The translations under genes and the position numbers were made by a program. A DNA stretch of 64,000 nucleotides, from the NCBI RefSeq assembly GCF_020194955.2, contig NZ_JAFCIY020000001.1, forward strand, positions 1 to 64,000, given 5' to 3'. Shown one piece after another: positions 27,681 through 36,226 of the stretch (positions within the stretch are counted from its first letter, which is position 1; every line of letters starts with the position of its first letter). This stretch comes from Desulfuromonas sp. CSMB_57 (lineage in GTDB: Bacteria; Desulfobacterota; Desulfuromonadia; Desulfuromonadales; Syntrophotaleaceae). The notes beneath the pieces are model-generated. The model was not told the DNA's origin. It searched no databases and was given only the letters and a program-made list of their open reading frames with translations.

Positions 27681-27790
27681 AAGTGACAGCCGGGTCCCGC
27701 GCAACGGACGGCCGCCAATCCCGTCAGGCCCGGGAGGGAGCAGCGGTAACGGCCTCAGCCGTGTGCCGCGGGGGCGCCTGGCTGTCACTT
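27681..27790 (+). ncRNA. ffs: Signal recognition particle RNA (small bacterial 4.5S type)
   Basis: The universally conserved SRP core is present: GTCAGG...CCGGGAGG...AGCAGC around 27723-27744, i.e. the symmetric and asymmetric internal loops capped by a GNRA-type GGGA tetraloop that binds Ffh. The ends AAGTGACAGCC and GGCTGTCACTT form a perfect 11-base closing stem, giving a rod of about 110 bases. Its place between tRNA-Ser and dnaX is the same as in many related genomes. Exact ends are inferred from the closing stem. Confidence 0.93.
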
Positions 27791-27854
27791 GTGTCGGCAA
27801 TCCTTTTTTTGCCCGCCGACCGTATCGTCGTGTATACGGAGATTCCTGATTTTC

Positions 27855-29573
27855 ATGTCTTACCTGGTACTGGCTCGCAAGTATCGACCGATGACGTTCG
27901 AGGATCTGGTCGGACAGCAGCATGTCTGCCAGACTCTCGGCAACGCCATCAAAACCGGTCGCATTCACCACGCCTTTTTGTTCACCGGCGCGCGCGGGGT
28001 CGGCAAAACCTCGGCTGCGCGAATCTTTGCCAAGGCGCTGAATTGTGAAGCCGGGCTGTCTGCCCAACCGTGCAACCGCTGCCAATCCTGCCTGGAGATT
28101 ACCGCCGGCCAAGGCCTGGACGTTTTCGAAATCGACGGCGCTTCCAATACCGGCGTCGACGATATTCGCGATCTGCGTGACAATATCCGCTACCTGCCAT
28201 CCCGATCCCGTTTCAAGATCTTCATCATCGATGAAGTCCACATGCTCTCCATCAACGCCTTCAACGCCCTGCTGAAGACCCTGGAGGAACCGCCCGAGCA
28301 CGCCAAGTTCATCTTTGCCACGACTGAACCTCACAAAATTCCCGTCACCATCCTGTCGCGCTGCCAGCGTTTCGATTTTCGTAAAATCGCTCTGCCCCTG
28401 ATTCGCGAGCGTTTGCAGCAGATTGCGGCGGCCGAGCACATCGTGATTTCCGAACGCTCACTGACCTTGGTGGCCCGGCGCGGCGAGGGCAGCATGCGTG
28501 ATGCTCTGTCCACCTTTGACCAGGTCATCGCCTTCTGCGGCGAGGATATCCATGACGCGGATGTGCAGGGCCTGCTGGGCATGGTCGACCGCCGCCTGCT
28601 GCTGGATACGGTGGAGGGTGTTTTGGGCCGCGATGGTCGACGGGTGCTGGATGCCGTGCAGCGAATCGACGATCTGGGACATTCCTTTCGGCAGTTCTGT
28701 CGCGAGTTGGTGGAGGTGTTTCGCTCCCTGGTGATTCTCGGCGTGGTGGACGAGCCTGCGGAACTTCTTGATGCCACGGATGAGGAACTGGCGGCTTTGC
28801 GGCAGTTGGCAAGCATGGCCGGTCTCGAGGATTTGCAGCGGGCGGTTACCGTTCTGGTACGCACCGAAGGGGAATTGGCGGGTTCGTCCTTTCCGCGCCT
28901 GGCCCTGGAAATGGCCCTGGTGCGCCTGGCCCATCTGCCGCCGGGGCGGGAGGTGGCGGCTCTGGTCCGGCAGTTCGAGGATCTGGAGCGCCGCCTGGCC
29001 AATGCCGGCCCGCCACCGGGGCCTGCTGCACGGGGCGGTGTTGTTGAGGACGCCCCGCGAGAGAAGCCTGCTCCCGCCCTTTCGGTGTCCGAGCCACCCG
29101 AAAGCGACGCCCAGACAAAGCCCGGCAACCAGGCTGCGGGTCACGCCGGTGATTGGCAGGATCTGGTGCGCCAGGTAAAAAAGGAGCGGCCGCGCATCGG
29201 CAGTCTGCTGGAGCATGGCCGGGTAATGAAGCTGGAATTGCCTTGTCTGGAACTTGGCTTCGAGGAAAACTCCTTTCATCTGGTGCAGATGCAGGATGTC
29301 GAACTGCAGGAGGCGTTTCGCGCTCTGGCCGAAAAATTTTACGGCCGGCCCGTGGCTTTCAAGGTCAGTGTTTTGCCGGCCGCGGAAGCTGAATCGGCCC
29401 CCCTGTCCCTGGCTGCTCAGCGACAGGCGCGGCGGGAGGATCGGACCCGGGAATTGCATGAAGAGGCCCTTTCCCACCCGGGTGTGAAGGCGGCGCGTTC
29501 GCTGTTCGAGGTGGAAAATGTCGAGGTTCGCCCCTTGGAGGCTGGTTCGCAGGGAGAGACGGCAGGCGAGTGA
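27855..29573 (+). CDS. dnaX: DNA polymerase III subunits gamma/tau
   Basis: A 572-residue clamp-loader ATPase. It starts MSYLVLARKYRPMTFEDLVGQ, the standard DnaX opening. Walker A is GARGVGKTSAARI, the zinc module CNRCQSC follows, Walker B is IIDEVHMLS, and sensor 1 lies in FIFATTEPHKIPVTILSRC. A Pro/Ala-rich linker near residues 395-440 leads to the tau-type C-terminal region that binds the polymerase. GGAGA lies 13 bases upstream. ybaB and recR follow in the usual order. I saw no clear slippery A-run for a programmed frameshift producing gamma. Confidence 0.96.
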   Translation: MSYLVLARKYRPMTFEDLVGQQHVCQTLGNAIKTGRIHHAFLFTGARGVGKTSAARIFAKALNCEAGLSAQPCNRCQSCLEITAGQGLDVFEIDGASNTGVDDIRDLRDNIRYLPSRSRFKIFIIDEVHMLSINAFNALLKTLEEPPEHAKFIFATTEPHKIPVTILSRCQRFDFRKIALPLIRERLQQIAAAEHIVISERSLTLVARRGEGSMRDALSTFDQVIAFCGEDIHDADVQGLLGMVDRRLLLDTVEGVLGRDGRRVLDAVQRIDDLGHSFRQFCRELVEVFRSLVILGVVDEPAELLDATDEELAALRQLASMAGLEDLQRAVTVLVRTEGELAGSSFPRLALEMALVRLAHLPPGREVAALVRQFEDLERRLANAGPPPGPAARGGVVEDAPREKPAPALSVSEPPESDAQTKPGNQAAGHAGDWQDLVRQVKKERPRIGSLLEHGRVMKLELPCLELGFEENSFHLVQMQDVELQEAFRALAEKFYGRPVAFKVSVLPAAEAESAPLSLAAQRQARREDRTRELHEEALSHPGVKAARSLFEVENVEVRPLEAGSQGETAGE

Positions 29574-29704
29574 TGCCGGCCTTGCAGGACTCCAATGGGG
29601 TGATTTGCCAAGAGTCTTTGGTAGCGGCAACTCCCGGGGGAGATAATTTCACCGGAATTGAATTTTTTCCAAAAATTGCCATCGCATGGCACGGAGGTTG
29701 ATAA

Positions 29705-30019
29705 ATGGCTAAGGGGTTGGGCAATATCATGAAACAGGCGCAGCTCATGCAGCAGAAAATGGAACGTATGCAGCAGGAGTTGGCCGAACGCGAGGTGGAG
29801 GCTTCAGCCGGCGGCGGCATGGTAACCGCGGTTGCCAACGGCCGACAGCAGTTGGTATCCCTGCGGATTGAGCGCAGCGTGGTGGATCCCGAGGATGTCG
29901 AAATGCTGCAGGATCTGGTGCTGGCGGCCGTCAACGAAGCGCTCCGCAAGAGCCAGGATATGATGCAGCAGGAGATGGCCAAAATCACCGGCGGATTGAA
30001 CATCCCCGGCCTTATGTGA
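29705..30019 (+). CDS. ybaB: YbaB/EbfC family nucleoid-associated protein
   Basis: A 104-residue DNA-binding protein of the YbaB/EbfC family: a coiled N-terminal helix rich in Gln/Met (IMKQAQLMQQKMERMQQEL), the A-GGGMV-AVANG core, and the C-terminal helix followed by ITGGLNIPGL. Normal length. GGAGG lies seven bases before the ATG. It forms the dnaX-ybaB-recR operon, linking it to replication and recombination; it binds DNA as a dimer. Confidence 0.95.
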   Translation: MAKGLGNIMKQAQLMQQKMERMQQELAEREVEASAGGGMVTAVANGRQQLVSLRIERSVVDPEDVEMLQDLVLAAVNEALRKSQDMMQQEMAKITGGLNIPGLM

Positions 30020-30026
30020 GGCCGGG

Positions 30027-30069
30027 TCGAAGAAAAGTTTCTTCGAGGGTAAAAAAAATTTTTTATCCC
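30027..30069. terminator. Two adjacent hairpins between ybaB and recR
   Basis: TCGAAGAAA pairs with TTTCTTCGA (30027-30046), followed at once by GGGTAAAAAA pairing with TTTTTTATCCC (30047-30069). A third small stem, CCGGCC/GGCCGG, spans the ybaB stop. They could attenuate transcription into recR or act as processing sites. Confidence 0.4.
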
Positions 30070-30121
30070 GAAAAAAGAATAGAACGGTATTTCAAAAATG
30101 TTTGAAATTATTTAGGGTCTC

Positions 30122-30721
30122 ATGGTAAAATTTACCCCATCGTTTACGCGATTGGTAACGGAGTTTGCCAAGCTGCCGGGGGTCGGTCGCAAGACGGCCA
30201 CCCGGCTGGCTCTGTTTGTTCTGCGACAATCGGACCAGGAAGCCCTGGCGCTGGCCGAGGCCATTCGCGAGCTCAAGGAGCGAACCCGGTTTTGCTCGCG
30301 CTGTTTCCATTTTACCGAAACCGATCCCTGCCCTTTGTGTACGGATCCGGGACGCCAGGACCATCAATTATGCGTGGTGGAGGAATGCCAGGATCTGTTT
30401 GCCATCGAGCGCAGCGGTTCTTTTCGCGGCCGCTATCATGTTCTGCATGGCGCCCTGTCGCCCCTGGACGGAATCGGTCCCGACGAGTTGAAAATCCCCG
30501 AATTGTTGGCCCGGTTACAGGAGGGCACGGTCCGGGAGGTGCTGCTGGCGACGAATTTTGATGTCGAGGGGGAGGCCACGGCCCTCTATCTGGCGCAAGT
30601 GATTCGCCCCATGGGCATTCGGGTGACCCGGTTGGCCCACGGCATTCCCATGGGCAGCGACCTCGAATATGTCGATGAAGCGACGGTCAATCGCGCCGTG
30701 GAAGGACGGCAGGACCTTTGA
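30122..30721 (+). CDS. recR: Recombination mediator RecR
   Basis: A 199-residue RecR. The N-terminal helix-hairpin-helix (LPGVGRKTATRLALF), the four-Cys zinc finger (CSRCFHFTETDPCPLC) and the Toprim domain (VVEECQDLFAIE, then TNFDVEGEATALYL) are all present. It works with RecF/RecO in loading RecA at gaps and stalled forks. AGGG lies seven bases before the ATG. Last gene of the dnaX-ybaB-recR block. Confidence 0.97.
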   Translation: MVKFTPSFTRLVTEFAKLPGVGRKTATRLALFVLRQSDQEALALAEAIRELKERTRFCSRCFHFTETDPCPLCTDPGRQDHQLCVVEECQDLFAIERSGSFRGRYHVLHGALSPLDGIGPDELKIPELLARLQEGTVREVLLATNFDVEGEATALYLAQVIRPMGIRVTRLAHGIPMGSDLEYVDEATVNRAVEGRQDL

Positions 30722-30770
30722 GGCGGTGTTTCGCCTGACCTCCCTGCCCAAAAAATATGGATGCTAACTA

Positions 30771-30798
30771 TTGTCGGTCAGAACAATCGTTATATAAA
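30771..30798 (+). promoter_or_regulatory. Promoter for pyruvate:ferredoxin oxidoreductase
   Basis: TTGTCG (30771-30776) and TATAAA (30793-30798) are 16 bases apart, 26 bases before the ATG. A small AGGCG/CGCCT stem at 30721-30736 separates it from recR. Confidence 0.45.
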
Positions 30799-30823
30799 TC
30801 AAGGAAAATCAAGGAGGCAAACA

Positions 30824-33800
30824 ATGTCACGTAAGATGGTAACCATTGACGGCAATACCGCTGCCGCCCATGTGGCGCATGCGACCAACGAGGTTATTGC
30901 CATCTACCCGATTACACCTTCGTCCAACATGGGTGAAATCTCCGATGCCAAAAGCGCCGCCGGTGAAGTCAACATCTGGGGGACGGTGCCCGACGTCGTG
31001 GAACTGCAGTCCGAAGGCGGCGCCGCCGGCGCGGTGCATGGGGCCTTGCAGGCCGGTGCGCTGACCACCACCTTTACCGCTTCCCAGGGGCTGCTGCTGA
31101 TGATCCCCAACATGTTCAAGATCGCCGGTGAGCTGACACCGACGGTCTTTCATGTGTCGGCGCGGGCCCTGGCCTGTCAGGCCCTGTCCATTTTCGGTGA
31201 TCATTCGGACGTCATGGCCTGTCGTTCCACCGGTTGGGCCATGCTGGCTTCCAACAACGTCCAGGAAGTCATGGATTTTGCCCTCATCGCCCAGGCTGCC
31301 ACCCTGGAGTCGAGGGTGCCGTTCCTGCACTTTTTTGATGGCTTCCGGACTTCCCATGAAGTTCAGAAGGTCGAAGAACTGACCTTCGACGACATGCGGC
31401 ACATGGTTGACGACGAGTTGGTACGGGCTCACCGTTATCGCGCCCTGTCGCCGGAACGGCCGAAAATTCGCGGTACCTCCCAGAACCCCGACGTCTATTT
31501 CCAGGGTCGCGAGTCGGTCAATCCCTACTACGACAAGGTGCCGGCCATCCTGCAGGCGCAGATGGACAAGTTCGCCAAACGCGTTGGCCGCCAGTACAAC
31601 CTGGTGGACTACGTGGGGGCTCCGGATGCCGAGCGGGTCATCGTGATTATGGGCTCGGGCACCGATACGGTTCATGAACTGGTCGAGTATCTGGTGCAGC
31701 AGGGCGAGAAGGTCGGCCTGCTCAAAATCCGCCTGTTCCTGCCGTTCCCCGTCGAGAGCTTCGCCCGCGCCCTGCCGGCCACGGTGAAGCGTATCGCGGT
31801 GCTGGACCGCACCAAGGAACCGGGTTCCCTCGGCGAGCCTCTGTACCAGGCGATACGCACCGCCATCGGCGAGGCCATGAGCGATGGCCTGGTGAATCTG
31901 GCCGAGTACCCGACCATCGTCGGCGGCCGCTACGGCCTGGGTTCCAAGGAATTCTCCCCGGCCATGGTCAAGGCGATTTTCGACAATCTGTCCGAACAGC
32001 GGCCGAAAAATCATTTCACCGTCGGCATCGTCGATGACGTGACCGGCACCAGCCTGACTTGGGCTGCCGACTTCAAGATTCCCAGCCGGGTCTATTCGGC
32101 GGTTTTCTTCGGTCTGGGGTCCGACGGTACCGTCGGCGCCAACAAGAACTCCATCAAAATCATCGGCGAAACGACGGACAACAATGTCCAGGCTTATTTC
32201 GTCTACGATTCCAAGAAAGCCGGCACCATCACCACGTCCCATCTGCGTTTCGGCCACCAGGACATTCGGTCGCCTTATCTGATCGACAGTGCCGACTTCG
32301 TCGCCTGCCACAACTTCTCCTTTCTGGAGAAGTACAACATGCTGGGCAAGGCCAAGCCCGGTGCAACCTTCCTGCTCAACAGCCCCTTCGGCAAGGACGA
32401 GGTCTGGCAGCAACTGCCGCTGGAGGTTCAGCAGGCGATCATCGACAAGCAACTCAAGTTCTATGTCATCGACGGCGTCCGGCTCGGCAACGAGATCGGC
32501 CTCGGGCCCCGCATCAACGTCATCATGCAGACGGCGTTTTTCGCCATTTCCAAAATCATCTCCATCGATGAGGCGGTGAGCCAGATCAAAAAGGCCATTG
32601 TCGCCAGCTACGGCAAGCGTGGCGAGCGGGTGGTGAACATGAACTACCAGGCCGTCGAAGCGGCCTTGGCCAACCTGGTGGAAGTGCCGGTGCCGGGCCG
32701 GGCCGACAGCACCATCGGCATGAAGCCGCCGGTGCCGGCCGAGGCGCCGGAGTTCGTGCAGCAGGTGCTGGCCGAGATTATCGCCGGCCGCGGCGATGGC
32801 CTGCCGGTTTCGGCCATGCCCGTGGACGGCACCTTCCCGGTGGCCACTTCCCAGTACGAGCGGCGCAACATCGCCATCGATATCCCGGTATGGGAACCGG
32901 AGCTGTGCATCCAGTGCGGCATCTGCTCCTTCGTCTGTCCGCACGCCACCATCCGCATGAAGATTTACGATGCCGCGGCCCTCGAGGGCGCGCCGGCAAC
33001 CTTCAAGCATTGTGATGCTCGGGGCAAGGAAGTGGCCGGCAAGCGGTTCAGCCTGCAGGTGGCGCCGGAAGACTGCACCGGTTGCGGCGCCTGCGTGCAC
33101 AATTGCCCGGCCAAAAGCAAGGAAGATCCAAGCCATAAAGCCATCAACATGGCATTCCAGGTGCCCCTGCGCGAGCAGGAAGCGGAAAACTGGAAGTTTT
33201 TCCTGGATCTGCCCGATCCCGATCCCGCCCTCATCGCGCGCCAGACGGTCAAGGGCAGCCAGTTGTTGCCGCCCATGTTCGAGTTTTCCGGTGCTTGTGC
33301 CGGCTGCGGTGAAACGCCCTTTGTCAAACTGCTGTCCCAGTTGTTCGGGGATCGGCTGATGATGGCCAACGCCACCGGTTGCTCGTCCATCTACGGCGGC
33401 AATCTGCCGACTACGCCCTGGACGGTACGCAAGGACGGCCTCGGCCCGACCTGGAACAACTCCCTGTTCGAGGATTGCGCCGAGTTCGGCTATGGCCTGC
33501 GCCTTGGGGTGGATAAATTCAAGCAATATGCCCTGGAATTGCTGGACAAGCTCATGGCTTGCGCCAGCGAAGGTTGCAGCGAGGCCAAGGGGTTGATGGC
33601 GGCGATTAAAGGGGCCGACCAGTCGACCCAGGAAGCCATCGAGGCCCAGCGGCAGAGGGTGACGCAGCTCAAGGGACTGCTTGAACAGTGCGATAATCCG
33701 GTGGGCAAGGACCTGCTGTCGGTGGCCGATTACCTGGTCGAAAAGTCCGTCTGGATGATCGGCGGCGACGGCTGGGCCTACGATATCGGCTACGGCGGCC

Positions 33801-34405
33801 TTGACCACGTGCTCGCCTCCGGGCGCAATGTCAATGCCCTGGTGCTGGATACCGAGGTGTATTCCAATACCGGTGGTCAGGCGAGCAAGGCGACCCCACT
33901 TGGGGCGGTGGCTCAGTTCGCTGCCGGTGGCAAACGCATGGGCAAAAAGGACCTCGGCATGATCGCCATGACCTACGGCAACATCTATGTCGCGAAGGTT
34001 TCCCTGGCCAATCCGACCCAGGTGGTGAAGGCCTTCCTGGAAGCCGAATCCTATGATGGGCCGTCCCTGATCCTGGCCTATTCCCACTGCATCGCCCATG
34101 GCATTCGCATGACCGAGGCGGTGGATCAATGCAAGAAGGCCGTGGCCTGCGGGCACTGGCCCCTGTTCCGCTACGATCCGCGTCTGGCCGCGCAGGGGAA
34201 AAATCCCCTGCAGCTCGACAGCCGCGAACTGACCCTGGATTACGCCGATTTTGCCAACAGCGAAAACCGCTTCCGGGTGTTGAAAAAGCTGCAGCCCGAA
34301 ATTGCCGACCAGTTGCTGGAAACGGCCGGGCGGGAAACGGTTCAGCGTTTCGACCTATATCGAAAGCTGGCCGACCTGCCCGCCGATTGCGGCAGCAAAT
34401 CGTAA
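30824..34405 (+). CDS. nifJ: Pyruvate:ferredoxin (flavodoxin) oxidoreductase, single chain
   Basis: A 1193-residue homodimeric-type enzyme converting pyruvate and CoA to acetyl-CoA, CO2 and reduced ferredoxin. In order: pyrimidine-binding domain with YPITPSSNMGE near residue 28, domain III, the ferredoxin domain with CIQCGICSFVCP and CTGCGACVHNCP, the cluster-ligating CAGCGETP, and the TPP-binding domain with GDGWAYDIGYGG and NTGGQASKATP. Thus three [4Fe-4S] clusters plus TPP. AGGAGG precedes the ATG at 30824. It is central to acetyl-CoA/pyruvate carbon flow in anaerobic Deltaproteobacteria. It stands alone between its promoter and a strong terminator. Confidence 0.97.
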   Translation: MSRKMVTIDGNTAAAHVAHATNEVIAIYPITPSSNMGEISDAKSAAGEVNIWGTVPDVVELQSEGGAAGAVHGALQAGALTTTFTASQGLLLMIPNMFKIAGELTPTVFHVSARALACQALSIFGDHSDVMACRSTGWAMLASNNVQEVMDFALIAQAATLESRVPFLHFFDGFRTSHEVQKVEELTFDDMRHMVDDELVRAHRYRALSPERPKIRGTSQNPDVYFQGRESVNPYYDKVPAILQAQMDKFAKRVGRQYNLVDYVGAPDAERVIVIMGSGTDTVHELVEYLVQQGEKVGLLKIRLFLPFPVESFARALPATVKRIAVLDRTKEPGSLGEPLYQAIRTAIGEAMSDGLVNLAEYPTIVGGRYGLGSKEFSPAMVKAIFDNLSEQRPKNHFTVGIVDDVTGTSLTWAADFKIPSRVYSAVFFGLGSDGTVGANKNSIKIIGETTDNNVQAYFVYDSKKAGTITTSHLRFGHQDIRSPYLIDSADFVACHNFSFLEKYNMLGKAKPGATFLLNSPFGKDEVWQQLPLEVQQAIIDKQLKFYVIDGVRLGNEIGLGPRINVIMQTAFFAISKIISIDEAVSQIKKAIVASYGKRGERVVNMNYQAVEAALANLVEVPVPGRADSTIGMKPPVPAEAPEFVQQVLAEIIAGRGDGLPVSAMPVDGTFPVATSQYERRNIAIDIPVWEPELCIQCGICSFVCPHATIRMKIYDAAALEGAPATFKHCDARGKEVAGKRFSLQVAPEDCTGCGACVHNCPAKSKEDPSHKAINMAFQVPLREQEAENWKFFLDLPDPDPALIARQTVKGSQLLPPMFEFSGACAGCGETPFVKLLSQLFGDRLMMANATGCSSIYGGNLPTTPWTVRKDGLGPTWNNSLFEDCAEFGYGLRLGVDKFKQYALELLDKLMACASEGCSEAKGLMAAIKGADQSTQEAIEAQRQRVTQLKGLLEQCDNPVGKDLLSVADYLVEKSVWMIGGDGWAYDIGYGGLDHVLASGRNVNALVLDTEVYSNTGGQASKATPLGAVAQFAAGGKRMGKKDLGMIAMTYGNIYVAKVSLANPTQVVKAFLEAESYDGPSLILAYSHCIAHGIRMTEAVDQCKKAVACGHWPLFRYDPRLAAQGKNPLQLDSRELTLDYADFANSENRFRVLKKLQPEIADQLLETAGRETVQRFDLYRKLADLPADCGSKS

Positions 34406-34418
34406 GCTGCGACCCAAA

Positions 34419-34451
34419 ACCTTCCCGGCACTAGGTGCCGGGAAGGTTTTT
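34419..34451 (+). terminator. Rho-independent terminator of nifJ
   Basis: CCTTCCCGGCAC pairs perfectly with GTGCCGGGAAGG around a three-base loop, followed by TTTTTCT. Confidence 0.93.
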
Positions 34452-34519
34452 CTATTTATGGGAGCAGGGCTGCAAGCGTATTGACGACACTTGTCTGTAA
34501 GGCAAAAAAACTCTAAGGC

Positions 34520-34548
34520 TTGAACCTTGCCGTTAATGATGTTATATA
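34520..34548 (+). promoter_or_regulatory. Promoter for mglBA
   Basis: TTGAAC (34520-34525), a 17-base spacer and TATATA (34543-34548) lie 37 bases before the mglB ATG. Confidence 0.6.
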
Positions 34549-34585
34549 AGCGCTTGGCAAAGGACCTTTTTCCAGGAGAAATGGC

Positions 34586-35083
34586 ATGTTCGGTATTCAG
34601 TCATCGCTGGTCATGTATGATGAAGAGCATCAGCGCATCGTGACCATCGCCGAAAAACTGTTGCGCGATTCCAACGCCAAAGCGGTTTTTCTTGTTGACC
34701 GCAACGGGCAGTTGATGGCGGCGACGGGGGAAACCGAACATCTGGATACCACCAGCCTTGCCTCCCTGACGGCCGGCAATATCGCGGCTACCGGCGGCTT
34801 GGCCAAGCTGATCGGAGAGAAGGAGTTTTCCATCCTGTTTCATGAAGGAGAGAAGGACAATATCCACATCTCCATCGTGGGCGGGCGGATTATTCTGGTG
34901 GTGATTTTCGATCAGCGCAGTTCTCTCGGCCTGGTGCGACTGCGGGTGAAAAAGGGCAGCGAGGAGTTCGCCCGCATCTTTGAGGACATGGACCACAGGC
35001 TGACGGCCGAAGGGGCGGGCGTGAGTCCGCATAATCCCTTCGCGGAAATCACCGACGACGACATCGACAACCTGTTCCGGTGA
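34586..35083 (+). CDS. mglB: MglB-like roadblock/LC7 GTPase-activating protein
   Basis: A 165-residue roadblock/LC7-domain protein. The fold is recognisable from [25 protein letters not shown], the [19 protein letters not shown] helix and the [19 protein letters not shown] strand pair. In Myxococcus, MglB is the GTPase-activating partner of MglA and marks the opposite cell pole. The gene lies 13 bases before mglA, the standard pairing. AGGAGAAA precedes the ATG. The C-terminal extension (about 40 residues, acidic) is a variable region. Confidence 0.92.
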   Translation: MFGIQSSLVMYDEEHQRIVTIAEKLLRDSNAKAVFLVDRNGQLMAATGETEHLDTTSLASLTAGNIAATGGLAKLIGEKEFSILFHEGEKDNIHISIVGGRIILVVIFDQRSSLGLVRLRVKKGSEEFARIFEDMDHRLTAEGAGVSPHNPFAEITDDDIDNLFR

Positions 35084-35096
35084 CGGGAAGGCGGGC

Positions 35097-35687
35097 ATGG
35101 CTTTCATCAATTACGCGTCGCGCGAAATCAATTGCAAGATCGTCTATTACGGGCCCGGCCTGTGCGGCAAGACGACCAATCTGCAAACCATCTACCAGCG
35201 GACCGCGCCGGAGTCGCGGGGCAAGATGATTTCTCTGGCGACGGAAACCGAGCGTACCCTGTTTTTCGACTTTCTGCCCTTGGCCCTTGGCGACATCCGC
35301 GGCTTCAAAACCCGTTTTCATCTCTATACGGTGCCCGGTCAGGTGTTTTACGATGCGTCACGCAAGCTTATCCTGAAAGGGGTGGATGGCGTGGTGTTCG
35401 TGGCCGACTCCCAACATGATCGCCTCGACGCCAATGTCGAGAGCCTGGAAAATCTGAAAGATAATCTGGAGGAACAGGGCTACCAGTTGGAGAAGTTGCC
35501 CTATGTCATCCAGTACAACAAACGGGATCTGCCCAATCTGACGGAAGTGGCCGAGTTGCGTGGACTGCTGAATCCCACCGAGGTGCCGGACTTCGAAGCC
35601 TGTGCCCTGACCGGAGAAGGGGTGTTCGAAACCCTGAAAGCCGTGGCCAAGCAGATCCTCATCGAACTCAAAAAGGGGCGGCGCTAA
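35097..35687 (+). CDS. mglA: MglA-type Ras-like GTPase
   Basis: A 196-residue small GTPase of the bacterial MglA group. The P-loop is [11 protein letters not shown], the switch II region reads TVPGQVFYD where Ras has DTAGQ, and the base-recognition motif is NKRDL; all three are diagnostic of MglA rather than Ras. It acts at cell poles with its partner MglB and, in other Deltaproteobacteria, directs motility and polar placement of machinery. Here no gliding or pilus genes are adjacent. A strong terminator follows 40 bases later, so mglBA is a two-gene operon. Confidence 0.95.
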   Translation: MAFINYASREINCKIVYYGPGLCGKTTNLQTIYQRTAPESRGKMISLATETERTLFFDFLPLALGDIRGFKTRFHLYTVPGQVFYDASRKLILKGVDGVVFVADSQHDRLDANVESLENLKDNLEEQGYQLEKLPYVIQYNKRDLPNLTEVAELRGLLNPTEVPDFEACALTGEGVFETLKAVAKQILIELKKGRR

Positions 35688-35726
35688 GTTGGCTTTGACC
35701 CTTTAGGCTGCGTTTCATGCAGATTC

Positions 35727-35761
35727 AAAAACCCGTCGAATTGACTGACGGGTTTTTTTTC
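35727..35761 (+). terminator. Rho-independent terminator of mglBA
   Basis: AAAAACCCGTC pairs with GACGGGTTTTT around a nine-base loop and runs into eight T. It separates mglBA from the arsR promoter that begins one base later. Confidence 0.92.
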
Positions 35762-35803
35762 TTGACAGTTATTGCGTATTTGGCAAAAAATGCAAATACG
35801 CAA
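35762..35803 (+). promoter_or_regulatory. arsR promoter with overlapping operator palindrome
   Basis: TTGACA at 35762-35767 is the -35 element. Overlapping the -10 side is a perfect inverted repeat, TTGCGTATTTG (35772-35782) and CAAATACGCAA (35793-35803), separated by ten bases, ending just before the AAAGGAGG of arsR. This is where an ArsR dimer would block transcription of its own operon. Confidence 0.75.
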
Positions 35804-35819
35804 GCAAAGGAGGCATGCC

Positions 35820-36110
35820 ATGTTGGCCGATCGTCGTCAAAAACTTGAATTCCGCGCCAGACTGTTGAAGGCCATGGCTCATCCGACGCGCATCTTCATC
35901 ATTGAAGAACTCGCCCGTGGGGAACAGTGCGTCTGCGAACTGACCAGCCTTATCGAAGCCGACATGTCAACGGTGTCCCGCCATCTGTCGGTGCTGAAAA
36001 ATGCCGGTATCGTTCAGGATGAAAAGCGCGGCAACCAGGTTTTCTACCGTTTGCGGGCGCGGTGTATCCTGGGTTTTTTCGACTGTTTTGAAACGCTTAA
36101 GCAGCAGTGA
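35820..36110 (+). CDS. arsR: ArsR/SmtB-family metalloregulator
   Basis: A 96-residue winged-helix repressor. GEQCVCELTSLIEADMSTVSR holds the ArsR-type CxC metal site (Cys-Val-Cys) at the start of the recognition region, followed by the helix that contacts DNA. Two more Cys lie near the C-terminus (RCILGFFDCF). AAAGGAGG sets the ATG at 35820; 16 earlier in-frame codons overlap the operator. Binding of As(III), Sb(III) or another soft metal would release it from the palindrome at 35772-35803 and derepress the permease, mini-thioredoxin and AhpD-like genes. The exact inducer cannot be read from sequence. Confidence 0.92.
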   Translation: MLADRRQKLEFRARLLKAMAHPTRIFIIEELARGEQCVCELTSLIEADMSTVSRHLSVLKNAGIVQDEKRGNQVFYRLRARCILGFFDCFETLKQQ

Positions 36111-36226
36111 ACCAGCATCTGCCGAAGCCTGATTCGAACCCTCCCGGGCGATGTCCGGTTCAGTTGGGAGATGCGGATGAGGTGTCTTCGCTTGCGTAGT
36201 GCCAATTACCACAAGGGGACGAAAAG

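Noticed and set aside
29687-29701. Sigma-54-like TGGCACG-N4-TTGA before ybaB
   Set aside because: The essential GC of the -12 element is GA here, and the motif overlaps the ribosome binding site of ybaB inside an operon.
30827-34156. Very long open frame antisense to nifJ
   Set aside because: A by-product of GC-rich codons in the real gene; no motif, start signal or family match on the minus strand.
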